Notes: generated from the letters alone by a model not told the origin. 57,392 nt of DNA from JAEUMY01 sp031394355 (GCA_031394355.1 JANNSU010000029.1:1-57392), one strand, 5' to 3'; shown: positions 42,656-51,999, counted from the stretch's first letter. Numbers and translations: made by a program.

Positions 42656-44659
42656 TCAGAGTTTCTCCAGCGCCACGGCACCTTGCCATGCCAAGTCGGT
42701 GGGAGCTGCGCTGAGTTCAGAGAGTCGTTCCAGGTACAGGAGCGCCACTGTGTCCTCGGGTCGATGTGCGAGCACTGTGGCCCAGCCCTGCTGGCTGGTG
42801 GCCCAGTCTCCAACCCGATAGGCTTCCCAAGCAAGTTCAGTGAGCCTCACTAATTCTGTGTCATCGCACACAGTGAATATGTCCACTGCTTCGGTCTTTC
42901 CTTTGACGATCACGCGATCCACGCGACGCAGGCCAATGCGTCCGCGCAGGGCTTTCGCTGTTTCCGCGGATAGCAGGATCTCCGTTCCGTAGAGCTTGTT
43001 TACCCCTTCCAGTCGTGCGGCGAGATTCACCGAGTCGCCGATGGCCGTGTAGTCGAACCGGTCCACTGATCCCAGGTTGCCGAGAATTGCAGGCCCGGAA
43101 TGGACACCCACCCGCATCCGCAGTGGCGGCAAGCCGCGCAGCGCCAGCTCATCCCTCAAATTACGCATGTCCTGTTGCATCTCGATGGCGGATTCGCATG
43201 CATGCAGTGCCTGTTCGGGATCTGCCAACGGCGCGCCCCAAAAAGCCATGATGGCATCGCCAATGAAGCGATTCACGGTACCGCCTCGCTTCTTGATGAT
43301 TGCAGTGGCCCGGGAGAAATGCTCATTCAACAACTGCGCAACCTGTTCCGGGCCAAGCATCTCCGATAATGTGGTGAACCCGGCGAGATCGGTGAAGAGC
43401 AGGGTTACTTCGCGCCGTTCGCCACCCAACTTCAGTTTTTCGGGATGCGCCATGATCTCGTCAACCACCTCGGGTGCCAAGTACATCGAGAACGCGCGGC
43501 GGGTCTCCTGACGCTGCTGCCGTTCCGCGAGATAGGCATGCGTGCCACGCTGTGCATAAACCAGCGTCACGCCCAGCATGGCTGCAAGACAGGGCAGCCA
43601 CATGAGTTGGTAGAGGAAGAGCGCGGCTGTAAGAGCGGTGATGCTGGCGAGCAATGCCACGCCCACGAGCCCGCTGCGCAAGGGGCGCCATTCGCGCATG
43701 AGTACGCCCGCGATCAGAATGAAAACCATGGCGAGTACCCAGCCCCAGAATTTGCCCAGCGGCTGCACACCGCGCCCGATCAAAGCACTTTCCAGGAAAT
43801 TGGCGTGTAGTTCCGCGCCTGGGGTCAGCCATTCACTCACGCTGGTAAAGGGCGTGGCGAAATGGTCAGATTGCACGGCCTGTGCATTGGCGGACGCTTT
43901 CGCTTCCAAGCCAATAATGACGATCTGGTCCTGAAAAACGGCAGGCGGCAGGTCGGTGTCCGCCTGCAGTGCCTGATAGTAGGACACGAACGGGAAGGTG
44001 CGGGCTGGGCCTACATAGCCCACCATCCGGTCTCTCTGGTCAGATGGACTGGGGAGCAGACCCGGCGCGCGCTGGTTGGCGCGATCAATGATGGCGCGCC
44101 AGAAGACATCCTGTCCTTCAGACATGCGTCGCACTACCAGGTCGCTATCCAGAATGATATTGGTGAGGCCGACGCTGGGGCCTGCTTTGCGGAAAACATC
44201 CAGAGGATCGACCCGTAGCCATTGCCGCGCGTACTGCGACTCCTGGTATTGCATGCCCGCCGCGACCACTACATTGCCGGCGCGGGCGATGGCTTCGGCC
44301 AACAGTCTGTCGTCCTCGGGGTCGGGCGAGGCCTCGGACAGCATGATGTCCAACGCGATCACCAGCGCGCCGGCCTTGTGCGCCTGGTCGATAAGCTGTG
44401 CATGCATCCGCCGCGGCCAGGGCCACTGACGCCCGATCTGCTGGAACGAGGCTTCGTCGATGCCGACAATGGTGATGGGAAGTTGTGAGCGCCCGGGCGC
44501 TGCCTGCACTGCGAGCAGATCGTGAACCCTGAGCTCGATGCGCTGCCAGCCTTCCCACAGTGACAACAACGTGGTGACCGCACAGGCCAGCAGCACGGCC
44601 TGGACCGCGGGGGAGAGCAGAATCCGCCACGCTGGCGCGCGGCCTGGCCGGAAGGGCAT
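42656..44659 (-). CDS. CHASE2 domain adenylate/guanylate cyclase
   Basis: 667 residues. TM1 (about 15-34), an extracytoplasmic CHASE2 sensor domain (about 40-310, with IVGIDEASFQQIGRQWPWPR), three helices (about 315-385), a short linker, then a class III cyclase catalytic domain (about 420-590). Metal-binding Asp are in LLFTDLAGFTTLSE and IGDAIMAFWG; RVGVHSGPAILGNLGS and DYTAIGDSVNLAARLEG follow. A TPR-like tail ends it. It probably makes cAMP in response to an external signal. It is last in an operon, 8 bp after the FecR-TPR gene. Confidence 0.9.
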   Translation of the reverse strand: MPFRPGRAPAWRILLSPAVQAVLLACAVTTLLSLWEGWQRIELRVHDLLAVQAAPGRSQLPITIVGIDEASFQQIGRQWPWPRRMHAQLIDQAHKAGALVIALDIMLSEASPDPEDDRLLAEAIARAGNVVVAAGMQYQESQYARQWLRVDPLDVFRKAGPSVGLTNIILDSDLVVRRMSEGQDVFWRAIIDRANQRAPGLLPSPSDQRDRMVGYVGPARTFPFVSYYQALQADTDLPPAVFQDQIVIIGLEAKASANAQAVQSDHFATPFTSVSEWLTPGAELHANFLESALIGRGVQPLGKFWGWVLAMVFILIAGVLMREWRPLRSGLVGVALLASITALTAALFLYQLMWLPCLAAMLGVTLVYAQRGTHAYLAERQQRQETRRAFSMYLAPEVVDEIMAHPEKLKLGGERREVTLLFTDLAGFTTLSEMLGPEQVAQLLNEHFSRATAIIKKRGGTVNRFIGDAIMAFWGAPLADPEQALHACESAIEMQQDMRNLRDELALRGLPPLRMRVGVHSGPAILGNLGSVDRFDYTAIGDSVNLAARLEGVNKLYGTEILLSAETAKALRGRIGLRRVDRVIVKGKTEAVDIFTVCDDTELVRLTELAWEAYRVGDWATSQQGWATVLAHRPEDTVALLYLERLSELSAAPTDLAWQGAVALEKL

Positions 44660-44667
44660 GCGCAGAA

Positions 44668-47600
44668 TCAGAAGCGGAAGGTGAAGATCAACCCGGCGCT
44701 GTCGGAAGCGCCTTTGCGCAACAGGTTCGCGGCGAAGGCCTCGACAGTCCAGCGCTTGCGATCAAACTCCATCAACCAGCGCAGCTGCACATCCCAGTCC
44801 GCCTCGAGGCGTTGCAGGTTGGCTTCGTCGGCAAAGCGTTCCGAGCGATGGATCGCCGAGCCGCCCAGTTGACCCAGTCCTTCCAGCGACCAGGTGGCGC
44901 CAATCTGCAGGCGGTGGCGCGGCAAATAGGGAATCTGTCTTCCCGGGAACGCCGGCCCGGTGTTGCGGCTGGCAGAGTGAATATAGTCGATCTGGGCGGC
45001 GATGGTCGGCGTGAAGATGTGCGCGAGATTGATGCCGCCTCCGCGCTGTGTGGCCAGCGAAAACACGGCAATGTCCTCCAGCGCATCCGGCTTGGATGGC
45101 AAGGGCAGGTTGCGATTGCGCAAGCGATCAAGATTGCTCACATCCGCGCGGGTGTTGAGCACACCGTCAAGCAGCGAAAAAAGGTTGGCGATGCGTTGAT
45201 GCTGGATGTGCGCACCCACGAAGGTCGCACGCGAGAGCGGCCAGTCAAGCTGCGCACGGCAGCGTTCGGCGCGCCCGCCCGCGAACACGAGCTGATCGTC
45301 GAAGATGATGCCGGCAGTCCCGAGCGGCATCAGACTGCCGCTGGATGCGGGGCGCATCCAGTCCTCGCAGGCGGCGCGAATCACGGCACCCGCATTGAAC
45401 CGCCGTGATGCGCCTATGGCCCAGGTCGCGCGGCTGCGCGAGAGGTCATCGTCGATGTTTTGCGTCGTCGGCGGATTGACCAGCGTGGCGGTGAACGCGC
45501 GGTCTTTGGTGTAACGCGTATGCCCGGCACCTGCCTCAATGATCCATGCATTGTCTGTCCAGCGCAGACCTGCACGCATCAGGGAGGAGTGGTCGGTGTC
45601 CACGGATATCAGCCGGTTGCGCGGCGCGCCGCTGCCCGGGGCACCGAGTCCCGGTTCCTGGGTCAGGTCGTTGGGCGTGCGCATGCGCGCCCGTTCGGCA
45701 CCGGCATGCAATTCGAATCGCCTTGCGAATATTCGCGTGAAGCGAACCTGCAAATCATCCGCAGTGGGCCGCGTGCTGAAGTCAGTGGCGCGCGCCAGAT
45801 TGAGGCCGGGCAGGACGATGCTGGCGAGCTCTCCGACTTGCGACGATTCCTGGCTTCGGCCCACCTTCAGCCACCATTGCGCCTGTGAATCGGGGGCCCA
45901 ATGCATGCCAGCATCGATGCGGCGGTTGTGGCCGTCCACGACTTGGTTGAGACCGGTCACACCGCGCGTGCCGCTCTCGACCTCGGCCGAGAGCTCGGCC
46001 GCGTAGAGAAACAGACCGATGTTCCAACGGGGCTTTATGCCGACGCCAACTGTCAACGTGCGCGCATCTGCATCAAGTGGCGTGTTGCGTCGGCGCACCT
46101 GTGTCTCGATCATCTCCGCGAACCAGGCCAGCGGCCAGCCACCGCTTTCCTTTGGCAAGACGAGGCCGTTGAACGTGAGCACCGGTTCGATCAGGGACTG
46201 GTCATCGCTATGACCCAACCGAAGGGAAAGACTGCCGTACCGGCCGGACTGCTCCACCAATGTTGGCGCACGATTGCCGGCGCCGAAGACCAGTGGATCC
46301 ACCAGAAAGCCCTGCATGAGGGCCGAGCGGCGGGAGAAAGTGCCTGGCTGTCGATCCGCCTGAAAGAGGTGACTGGGTGCCCAAAAGGGCAGCGTTGATT
46401 CCTGCGCGAGGTGTCGAGCCCAGCCTTCCAGGCCATACTGAACCAATGCGCTACCCAGATTTGCGGTGCCCGCCTGGTTGCTGGCGACCGCGTTGAGCGA
46501 CTTGAGATAGGGCAGTTTTGAAAGTGCGGTCTCGACTTCCCTCAGTGCGGATGCCGGAGCGTAGACATCCAGTCCGATCAGAGCGCCGAACACGTGTGGC
46601 AAGGGATCGCGTGGGTCGCGCTCAGACATTCTTTGCAGCATTTCCGTCGCGCGATCCATGCGCCCGGCGCGGTGATAGGCCACCGCCTGGTACAGCAGCG
46701 CACGAGCGTACCCGGGCTCAATGACCGTGGCCCGCGCCAGCGCTTCCAGCGCAGCCTCATTGTCGCCGCGCATCAGGGCAATGATGCCAAGACCTGTCAG
46801 CGCAACATAGTTGTCAGGCGCTGTCTCCAGAGCATCGCGGAAGCGTGTCTCTGCCAAGGCAAGGTCACGTCGCGCGGTGGCAACGGCGCCCTGCTCCGCC
46901 TGCAGCAAACTCCGCGCAACCGCTGACTTGCTGGTGAGGGCTAGTGCCTCCACGAAAAGTTGATCCGCTTGCCCCAAATCACCACGGTCGGCCGCAATCA
47001 AGCCCAGTCCGGCCAGGCCGCGAGGATCCGCGGGGGCCAGTGCATGCGCGCGACGATAACCATCCTCAGCATCCGCCTGACGTCCATCCAGTCGATGCAG
47101 GTCAGCTCTCAGGAGAGTCGCCTCCATATTGGCCGGATATTTCGCCAGCGCGACATCCGACAGCGCCAGTGCATCCGACATGCGATCTTGCTGGAGCGCA
47201 ATTCGCGCACGAAGGAGAGATGCCCTGACATCGGATGCATCTTCAGGTGACAGCGAGCCCAACAAGGTCACCGCCTCGCCCATGTTCCCCGACCAAAGCT
47301 CGAGTTCCGACCGCAGCAGCTTTGCAGGGACAGACGCGGTATCCGCCCTGCTGTCTGCCGCACGCAGAGTCTCTGCTGCCTCGGCAAACTGATTGGTTTC
47401 GACCAGCACGATCGCGCGGTCCAGCGGTGTGCGCCGCGCAGGGGTCAGGGTAGTGTCGCGATAGAGATTGGCATCGATGCGATTGGCTGCCACCCACTGC
47501 ACCCGAGTGCGTGACTTGTTGAGACGAATCTTGGTAGGCGCCTGGCCGGGCAAGGCGACCGCCTGTTCGTCACGCTGCACGCGCAGGCTGCCCTGCGCAT

Positions 47601-48084
47601 TGCTGAAGTCCACTTCCCCGCTCAAGACCGTGAGCGTGGAGCGGCCGTCGGGCCCGACCTCGATCTCCCAGTCCGTGCCACGGATGGATGCAAGTGCCGA
47701 GGGTGTCTGTACGACCAATCCGCCCGGCGCGGTCTTTGATTGCATCCACGTGCGGCCACGATTGAGGTCGACAACCGTCTTGCCGCCATTGGCGTTGGCC
47801 GCCTCCTTGATCTGCAGCACGCTGTTAGGTGCGAGACGGATCTGCGTGCGGTCCGAGAACAGGAGCGCCATCTTCGACAGGTCGGTGGTGCGCACGAATT
47901 GCAGCGGCTTCAGCGATTGCTTCACTCTCGCGGTCGACCAGTCGGCTTGCTGCGGCTCGCGATACTGGCCTGTGCCCTCGATACTCACAATCTCGGCAGC
48001 CTGTTGACCGTGCACAGTCGGGGCGATGATGCAAAACGGACCCAGCAGCAAGGCCAGCCCGGTGTCGCGAATTATCCGCGGCAT
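44668..48084 (-). CDS. FecR-domain, TPR-repeat, outer-membrane barrel fusion protein
   Basis: 1138 residues. A signal peptide (ending APTVHGQQ) is followed by a FecR-type domain at about residues 60-190 (SVLQIKEAA, LNRGRTWMQSKTAPGG, ASIRGTDWEIEV, SGEVDF). TPR repeats cover about 220-520 (DLALAETRFRDALETAPDNY, then LLYQAVAYHRAGRMDRATEM). A long beta-strand-rich C-terminus of about 550 residues, ending LIFTFRF, fits an outer-membrane barrel. It is in the operon between the RCC1 protein and the CHASE2 cyclase. The three-part architecture is seen directly; a surface sensing or assembly role is inference. Confidence 0.8.
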   Translation of the reverse strand: MPRIIRDTGLALLLGPFCIIAPTVHGQQAAEIVSIEGTGQYREPQQADWSTARVKQSLKPLQFVRTTDLSKMALLFSDRTQIRLAPNSVLQIKEAANANGGKTVVDLNRGRTWMQSKTAPGGLVVQTPSALASIRGTDWEIEVGPDGRSTLTVLSGEVDFSNAQGSLRVQRDEQAVALPGQAPTKIRLNKSRTRVQWVAANRIDANLYRDTTLTPARRTPLDRAIVLVETNQFAEAAETLRAADSRADTASVPAKLLRSELELWSGNMGEAVTLLGSLSPEDASDVRASLLRARIALQQDRMSDALALSDVALAKYPANMEATLLRADLHRLDGRQADAEDGYRRAHALAPADPRGLAGLGLIAADRGDLGQADQLFVEALALTSKSAVARSLLQAEQGAVATARRDLALAETRFRDALETAPDNYVALTGLGIIALMRGDNEAALEALARATVIEPGYARALLYQAVAYHRAGRMDRATEMLQRMSERDPRDPLPHVFGALIGLDVYAPASALREVETALSKLPYLKSLNAVASNQAGTANLGSALVQYGLEGWARHLAQESTLPFWAPSHLFQADRQPGTFSRRSALMQGFLVDPLVFGAGNRAPTLVEQSGRYGSLSLRLGHSDDQSLIEPVLTFNGLVLPKESGGWPLAWFAEMIETQVRRRNTPLDADARTLTVGVGIKPRWNIGLFLYAAELSAEVESGTRGVTGLNQVVDGHNRRIDAGMHWAPDSQAQWWLKVGRSQESSQVGELASIVLPGLNLARATDFSTRPTADDLQVRFTRIFARRFELHAGAERARMRTPNDLTQEPGLGAPGSGAPRNRLISVDTDHSSLMRAGLRWTDNAWIIEAGAGHTRYTKDRAFTATLVNPPTTQNIDDDLSRSRATWAIGASRRFNAGAVIRAACEDWMRPASSGSLMPLGTAGIIFDDQLVFAGGRAERCRAQLDWPLSRATFVGAHIQHQRIANLFSLLDGVLNTRADVSNLDRLRNRNLPLPSKPDALEDIAVFSLATQRGGGINLAHIFTPTIAAQIDYIHSASRNTGPAFPGRQIPYLPRHRLQIGATWSLEGLGQLGGSAIHRSERFADEANLQRLEADWDVQLRWLMEFDRKRWTVEAFAANLLRKGASDSAGLIFTFRF
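45725..45736. repeat. GCGAATATTCGC palindrome (FecR-TPR-barrel gene)
   Basis: Exact; read as Arg-Ile-Phe-Ala in the barrel region. It is isolated: the nearest exact copies are 10.8 kb and 6.5 kb away. Confidence 0.9.
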
Positions 48085-48118
48085 GTGTCGGCCCTCCTTC
48101 AGGCGCGATCAGGGTGGA

Positions 48119-50515
48119 TCAGAATCTGAAACGGGTAAGGTTGGTCTGCGTGCCGTTGGGGAAGGTCATGACGGCAGAAGTCCGACTCGTGAACTGGATA
48201 CTCATTGAGCCAGCGCTGCTCCCTGTCGGCGCGCGATAGACGCCACCCATGGCCTGGCCATTGGCATAGAGATTCCAGTTGGTCTGCAGCAGGGTGGTAT
48301 TCGCCATGTTCTGGTTGGCCAGATACCAGACTGGATTGCCGCTGTTGTCATACATGTAGCCGGTCACCGCCGCGAAATTGTTCTTGAACTCCATGAAAAA
48401 GCCGCGGCCGGCTTCCTGTGCGTTGTGCCAGATGCCGCTCTCAGGCAGGACCGGTGGCACACCTATCGGATCAGGAATGATGCTGTCCAGTCGTTCGATT
48501 GGCACCGAACCGCCCGGCCATATCAGTGTGCCCCTGCGCGCATTGTTAAACGCCAATGTCACCGCGCCTAAAGAGGAGGAGGGCGAATTCGCGCGGAAAG
48601 TGCCGCCCAGTGTCTGACCGCCGCGGTACGTATCCATGTTGCCATTGTAGAAGGACCCGTCTTGGGAGGACTGGCCAGCGGAGATGAACCAGATCGGTTG
48701 GCCGGTCTGGTTGAAGAGGTAGCCGGAAAGCACCAGTGTGGAGCCGACGACTTCAATGCTGAACCCGCGTCCAGACTCATTTGGATTCCACCACCATCCG
48801 GTCTGAGGCGCCTGCGGCTGGCAGGTCTCGCTGCCGGGCACGGTGGCGACCGGGCGGTTGAGATTGTTGAGAGCCGCCGCTGCGTTGGGGCCATAGCCGA
48901 CGAAGACCACCGAACCTGACAGGATTGCGGAACTGATGTTGTTCAGAACGGCGACCGATCGGCCCTGACTGCTGAGTACACCGGTGAAAAACGCCTGCAA
49001 GGTGCTTGCGGTCGCTGCAGTGAGCTGACCCGTTCCGCTGATTTGTGCCAGCACGCACGCCAGCGGCTCCGCCTTGCCAGAGGTCTTCAGCCCGACGTGT
49101 TTGGAGTTTTCCGGTGGTGCCGCGAGACCCGAAACGCGATTGGCAGGCGCCAGTACGAAGACATAGATGCTGCCGGTGGTACCCACGTCCTGAGGGCGGA
49201 ACCGAATCTCTGTGGTGACGGTAGATGTGGTGCTCGTGTTGATCAAGCCTGTCGAAAGCGCGCTGAATGCAGGCGTGCGCGAAGCCGGCAGGATCAGGCC
49301 ATTCTCGGGCGACAGATCGAGAAAGCCGCTGCCATTGAGGCCGAGCTCCTGCTGTGGCAGCAGACGCGTGGCGAACGTGCCCTCGCCGAGCTGGCCCCCG
49401 AGGTTGCCGCCCCATGATGTTACGCCGCCGTCACTTGTCAGCGCACCGGTATGCACATCGCTTGCTGTGATGCCGGCTACGCCGGACGACAGGCCGATCA
49501 CGTCGACGGGGACAGATCGATCGATCAAGGTGCCATCGCCCAACTGGCCGAAGTCATTGTCGCCCCAGCACTTCACTGCACCTGTCGTCAAAAGCGCGCA
49601 GGTGTGATGCCGCCCAGCCGCCATGCGCGAGACGCCGCTGGTCAGGCCCAACACGTCGCCAGCCTGCGAACGGGTGTTGCCAGTACCATCCCCCAGCTGA
49701 AGGAAGTTGTTGAAACCCCAGCACTTTGCGCCGCCTGCCTGGGTTACTGCGCAGCTATGCAGCCCGCCTGAGGCAAGCGATGCTACGCCACTCAGACCGG
49801 ACACGGTCACGGGAGCGGTGGTGTCATTGAAATTCCCATCGCCGAGCTGGCCATTGAAATTCCTGCCCCAGCAGCGCACGCTGCGATCGGTCATGAGTGC
49901 GCAAGTGTGATAGCCCCCGGACGAGAGCGCGATTACGCCACTACTCAAGCCCGTCACGTCAACGGGCAGATTGCTGTCTGCATTTACGCCATTTCCAAGT
50001 TGCCCAAAGCTGTTGTTGCCCCAGCAGCGTACGCCGCCGGACGTGAGCAGCGCGCAGGTGTGGACCCAGCCGGCAGAGATTGCACTCACGCCGAACGAAA
50101 GGTTGGTCAGCAGTGTGGGCGTATTGCGATCCACATTGTTGCCGATACCCAGCTGGCCCGTTCCGTTGTAGCCCCAGCACAAAACGGATCCGCTTGCGGT
50201 CAGCGCGCAGGAGTGAATGGTACCGGCTGTTACTTGGATCACACCGCTGGTGAGGCCATTCGTGGCGACTGGCGCAGTAGTATTGGTGTTGGTGCCGTTA
50301 CCCAATTGGCCTGAAAGGTTGAAGCCCCAGCAAAGTACGGCCCCCGAGGAATTGACGCCGCAGGCGTGATACTCGCCATGGGCGACGGAGGGCTGGACAG
50401 CCTGCGCCGCTGCTTCGGTAGCGATGCCCGATGTCAGCAGAACCCCGCTTGCACCAAGCGCTATGGCAAGCCATCTACGCGCCAAGCTGGCGTCACTTCG
50501 GTCGAAATCGATCAT
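48119..50515 (-). CDS. Exported RCC1-repeat protein
   Basis: 798 residues with a signal peptide (ALGASGVLLTSGIATEAAAQ) and seven RCC1-type blades (pattern HxCAL...CWGxNxxGQLGxG; about residues 45-410), followed by an Ig-like stretch. Two copies of a C-terminal repeat close it (GWWWNPNESGRGFSIEVVG and GIWHNAQEAGRGFFMEF). Blades 1-6 each have a Cys pair; blade 7 has lost both (HTGAL...TSWGG). It is probably a periplasmic or surface propeller. It opens the operon with the FecR-TPR protein (34-bp gap). The start at 50515 is chosen for its signal peptide. Confidence 0.85.
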   Translation of the reverse strand: MIDFDRSDASLARRWLAIALGASGVLLTSGIATEAAAQAVQPSVAHGEYHACGVNSSGAVLCWGFNLSGQLGNGTNTNTTAPVATNGLTSGVIQVTAGTIHSCALTASGSVLCWGYNGTGQLGIGNNVDRNTPTLLTNLSFGVSAISAGWVHTCALLTSGGVRCWGNNSFGQLGNGVNADSNLPVDVTGLSSGVIALSSGGYHTCALMTDRSVRCWGRNFNGQLGDGNFNDTTAPVTVSGLSGVASLASGGLHSCAVTQAGGAKCWGFNNFLQLGDGTGNTRSQAGDVLGLTSGVSRMAAGRHHTCALLTTGAVKCWGDNDFGQLGDGTLIDRSVPVDVIGLSSGVAGITASDVHTGALTSDGGVTSWGGNLGGQLGEGTFATRLLPQQELGLNGSGFLDLSPENGLILPASRTPAFSALSTGLINTSTTSTVTTEIRFRPQDVGTTGSIYVFVLAPANRVSGLAAPPENSKHVGLKTSGKAEPLACVLAQISGTGQLTAATASTLQAFFTGVLSSQGRSVAVLNNISSAILSGSVVFVGYGPNAAAALNNLNRPVATVPGSETCQPQAPQTGWWWNPNESGRGFSIEVVGSTLVLSGYLFNQTGQPIWFISAGQSSQDGSFYNGNMDTYRGGQTLGGTFRANSPSSSLGAVTLAFNNARRGTLIWPGGSVPIERLDSIIPDPIGVPPVLPESGIWHNAQEAGRGFFMEFKNNFAAVTGYMYDNSGNPVWYLANQNMANTTLLQTNWNLYANGQAMGGVYRAPTGSSAGSMSIQFTSRTSAVMTFPNGTQTNLTRFRF

Positions 50516-50704
50516 GTCGGCAATTTCCCTTGATGTCGTTTTGGTTTGGCGCTCTTCTGGCAGCAGCTCCGGCCGGCGCGTCATTTGAATATGCCTCAAT
50601 GTGGCAGGGCTTGCAAATGCCCGCAGAAAAGTCCCGTGGAACAGCTGTGATAGGGTGCCGGTCGGTGTCCGTCCCCTGTTCCCTGTTCAGTTCAATTCCA
50701 AAAT

Positions 50705-50794
50705 ATGTTTCACAAGATTCTGTCGCCGTCGCGGGTTCTTGGGCACCTCAAGGTGTCGCGCGACGTAGTTTGCTTCGGCGGCGTTGTCGCATGA
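50705..50794 (+). CDS. Short leader ORF 1 upstream of the EamA transporter
   Basis: 29 codons, beginning MFHKILSPSRVLGHLKVSRD and ending CFGGVVA. Its stop overlaps the next ATG (ATGA). The end resembles CAGGVVA of leader ORF 2, so it seems to be part of the same repeat series. Expression is unproven. Confidence 0.3.
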   Translation: MFHKILSPSRVLGHLKVSRDVVCFGGVVA

Positions 50795-50972
50795 CGTCAT
50801 CGTGGATGGTTGTTGCCGGGCGGATGCAAGCCAAGAGCAGGGGGCTTCTGCGGGGTTTCGCGGGAGCGCCTGCGCGCTCCCGCGCCGTGAAAGCGGGCGA
50901 GGCTCTGCCCGAGCCCCCCGTTTACGGGGATGCGACGGCGCGCGTTCGCGATTGCGCCGGCGGGGTTGTCGC
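50791..50972 (+). repeat. Gene-start repeat, copy A (182 bp)
   Basis: Starts ATGACGTCATCGTGGATGGT and ends with GCGCCGGCGGGGTTGTCGC. It encodes a 61-residue ORF (50791-50976) beginning MTSSWMVVAGRMQAKSRG whose stop overlaps the start of copy B. It is like copy B except for a 72-bp insertion at about 50844-50915 that carries a perfect 11-bp hairpin (CGCGGGAGCGC/GCGCTCCCGCG, 50859-50884). Confidence 0.75.
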
Positions 50973-51082
50973 ATGACGTCTTCCTGGATGATTGTTGCCG
51001 GGCGAATGCAAGCCAAGAGCAGGGGCCCCGTATACGGGGATGCGACGGCGCGCGTTCGCGATAGCGCCGGCGGAGAGTGCGC
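50973..51082 (+). repeat. Gene-start repeat, copy B (110 bp)
   Basis: Starts ATGACGTCTTCCTGGATGAT. It encodes a 37-residue ORF (50973-51086) beginning MTSSWMIVAGRMQAKSRGPV and ending AGGECA, with its stop overlapping the EamA start (ATGA). It contains the perfect 14-bp palindrome CCCCGTATACGGGG. Confidence 0.75.
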
Positions 51083-51949
51083 ATGACTTCTTCATGGATG
51101 ATCGTTGCCGGCGCCCTCTTCGCCTGCATGGGTGTCTTCGTGAAGCTTGGTGCTGCGCATTTTTCTGCGGCAGAACTCGCCATGTATCGGTCCGTCGTCG
51201 GCCTTCTGCTTATTGGCAGCATGGTGCTGGTGCGGCGCGAGACGTTGGCGACGGTGCATTGGCGCACGCACACGGTGCGCGGCTCGGTGGGGTTCATATC
51301 GCTGCTCGCGTATTTTTACGCTGTGACGCAGATGCCGCTGGCGACCGCCATGACGCTGTCGTACACGGCGCCGCTCTTTCTCGCTGCCATGACGACATTG
51401 CTGCTCAAGGAGAAGTTTCCGGGACTGCTCATTGCTGCCATTGTGCTTGGCTTTGCGGGGACAGCGCTGATCTTTCGCCCGAGTTTGTCGGACGGGCACA
51501 TGTTGCCCGCCTTGTTGGCGGTCGGATCGGGCTTCTTCGCGGCCTGGGCATATCTCAACGTGCGCAAGCTGGGCCATGCGGGCGAGCCTGACTGGCGCAT
51601 CGTCTTCTACTTCTCGCTCATCTCCACCCTCGGTGCTGCGCTCTGGCAGGTCGCGTTTTCGCACTTCAATCCCATAACGCCTGACAATGTATGGATTCTG
51701 GCTGGCATGGGTCTTTGCGCCACCGGCGCACAGCTGGCGCTGACGCGCGCCTACCGCACCGGCAACACGCTCGTCGTCGGCGCACTGTCCTATTCAACCG
51801 TGGTGTTTGCCTGCATCGCGGGTCTCATCGTCTGGCAGGATATCCTGCCGGTGATGAGCTGGCTGGGCATTGGCATCATCATCATCGGCGGCGTGCTGGC
51901 GACGAGAGTGGAAACAAAGGCGCATGGCAAGGTGGTCGTGGAGGAATGA
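51083..51949 (+). CDS. EamA/DMT family transporter
   Basis: 288 residues with ten predicted helices in two EamA repeats (second half from about residue 150). AMTLSYTAPLFLAAMTTLLL and TRAYRTGNTLVVGALSYSTV are typical. The substrate is unknown; an amino-acid or metabolite exporter is usual. Its first ten residues MTSSWMIVAG are repeated in the two upstream ORFs, each ending in ATGA on the next start. It may therefore depend on translational coupling. Confidence 0.88.
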   Translation: MTSSWMIVAGALFACMGVFVKLGAAHFSAAELAMYRSVVGLLLIGSMVLVRRETLATVHWRTHTVRGSVGFISLLAYFYAVTQMPLATAMTLSYTAPLFLAAMTTLLLKEKFPGLLIAAIVLGFAGTALIFRPSLSDGHMLPALLAVGSGFFAAWAYLNVRKLGHAGEPDWRIVFYFSLISTLGAALWQVAFSHFNPITPDNVWILAGMGLCATGAQLALTRAYRTGNTLVVGALSYSTVVFACIAGLIVWQDILPVMSWLGIGIIIIGGVLATRVETKAHGKVVVEE

Positions 51950-51953
51950 TCGG

Positions 51954-51974
51954 GTTGGGCGTTGGGTGTTGAGC
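51954..51974. repeat. Heptamer repeats, inverted arm (3 units)
   Basis: GTTGGGC-GTTGGGT-GTTGAGC, the inverse of the GCCCAAC array that follows at 52027. The 52-bp spacer between arms holds the near-palindrome GTTGCGAATATTTGCAAC (51997-52014). Confidence 0.75.
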
Positions 51975-51999
51975 GAAACTCAGGTGGAACGGGCAAGTT

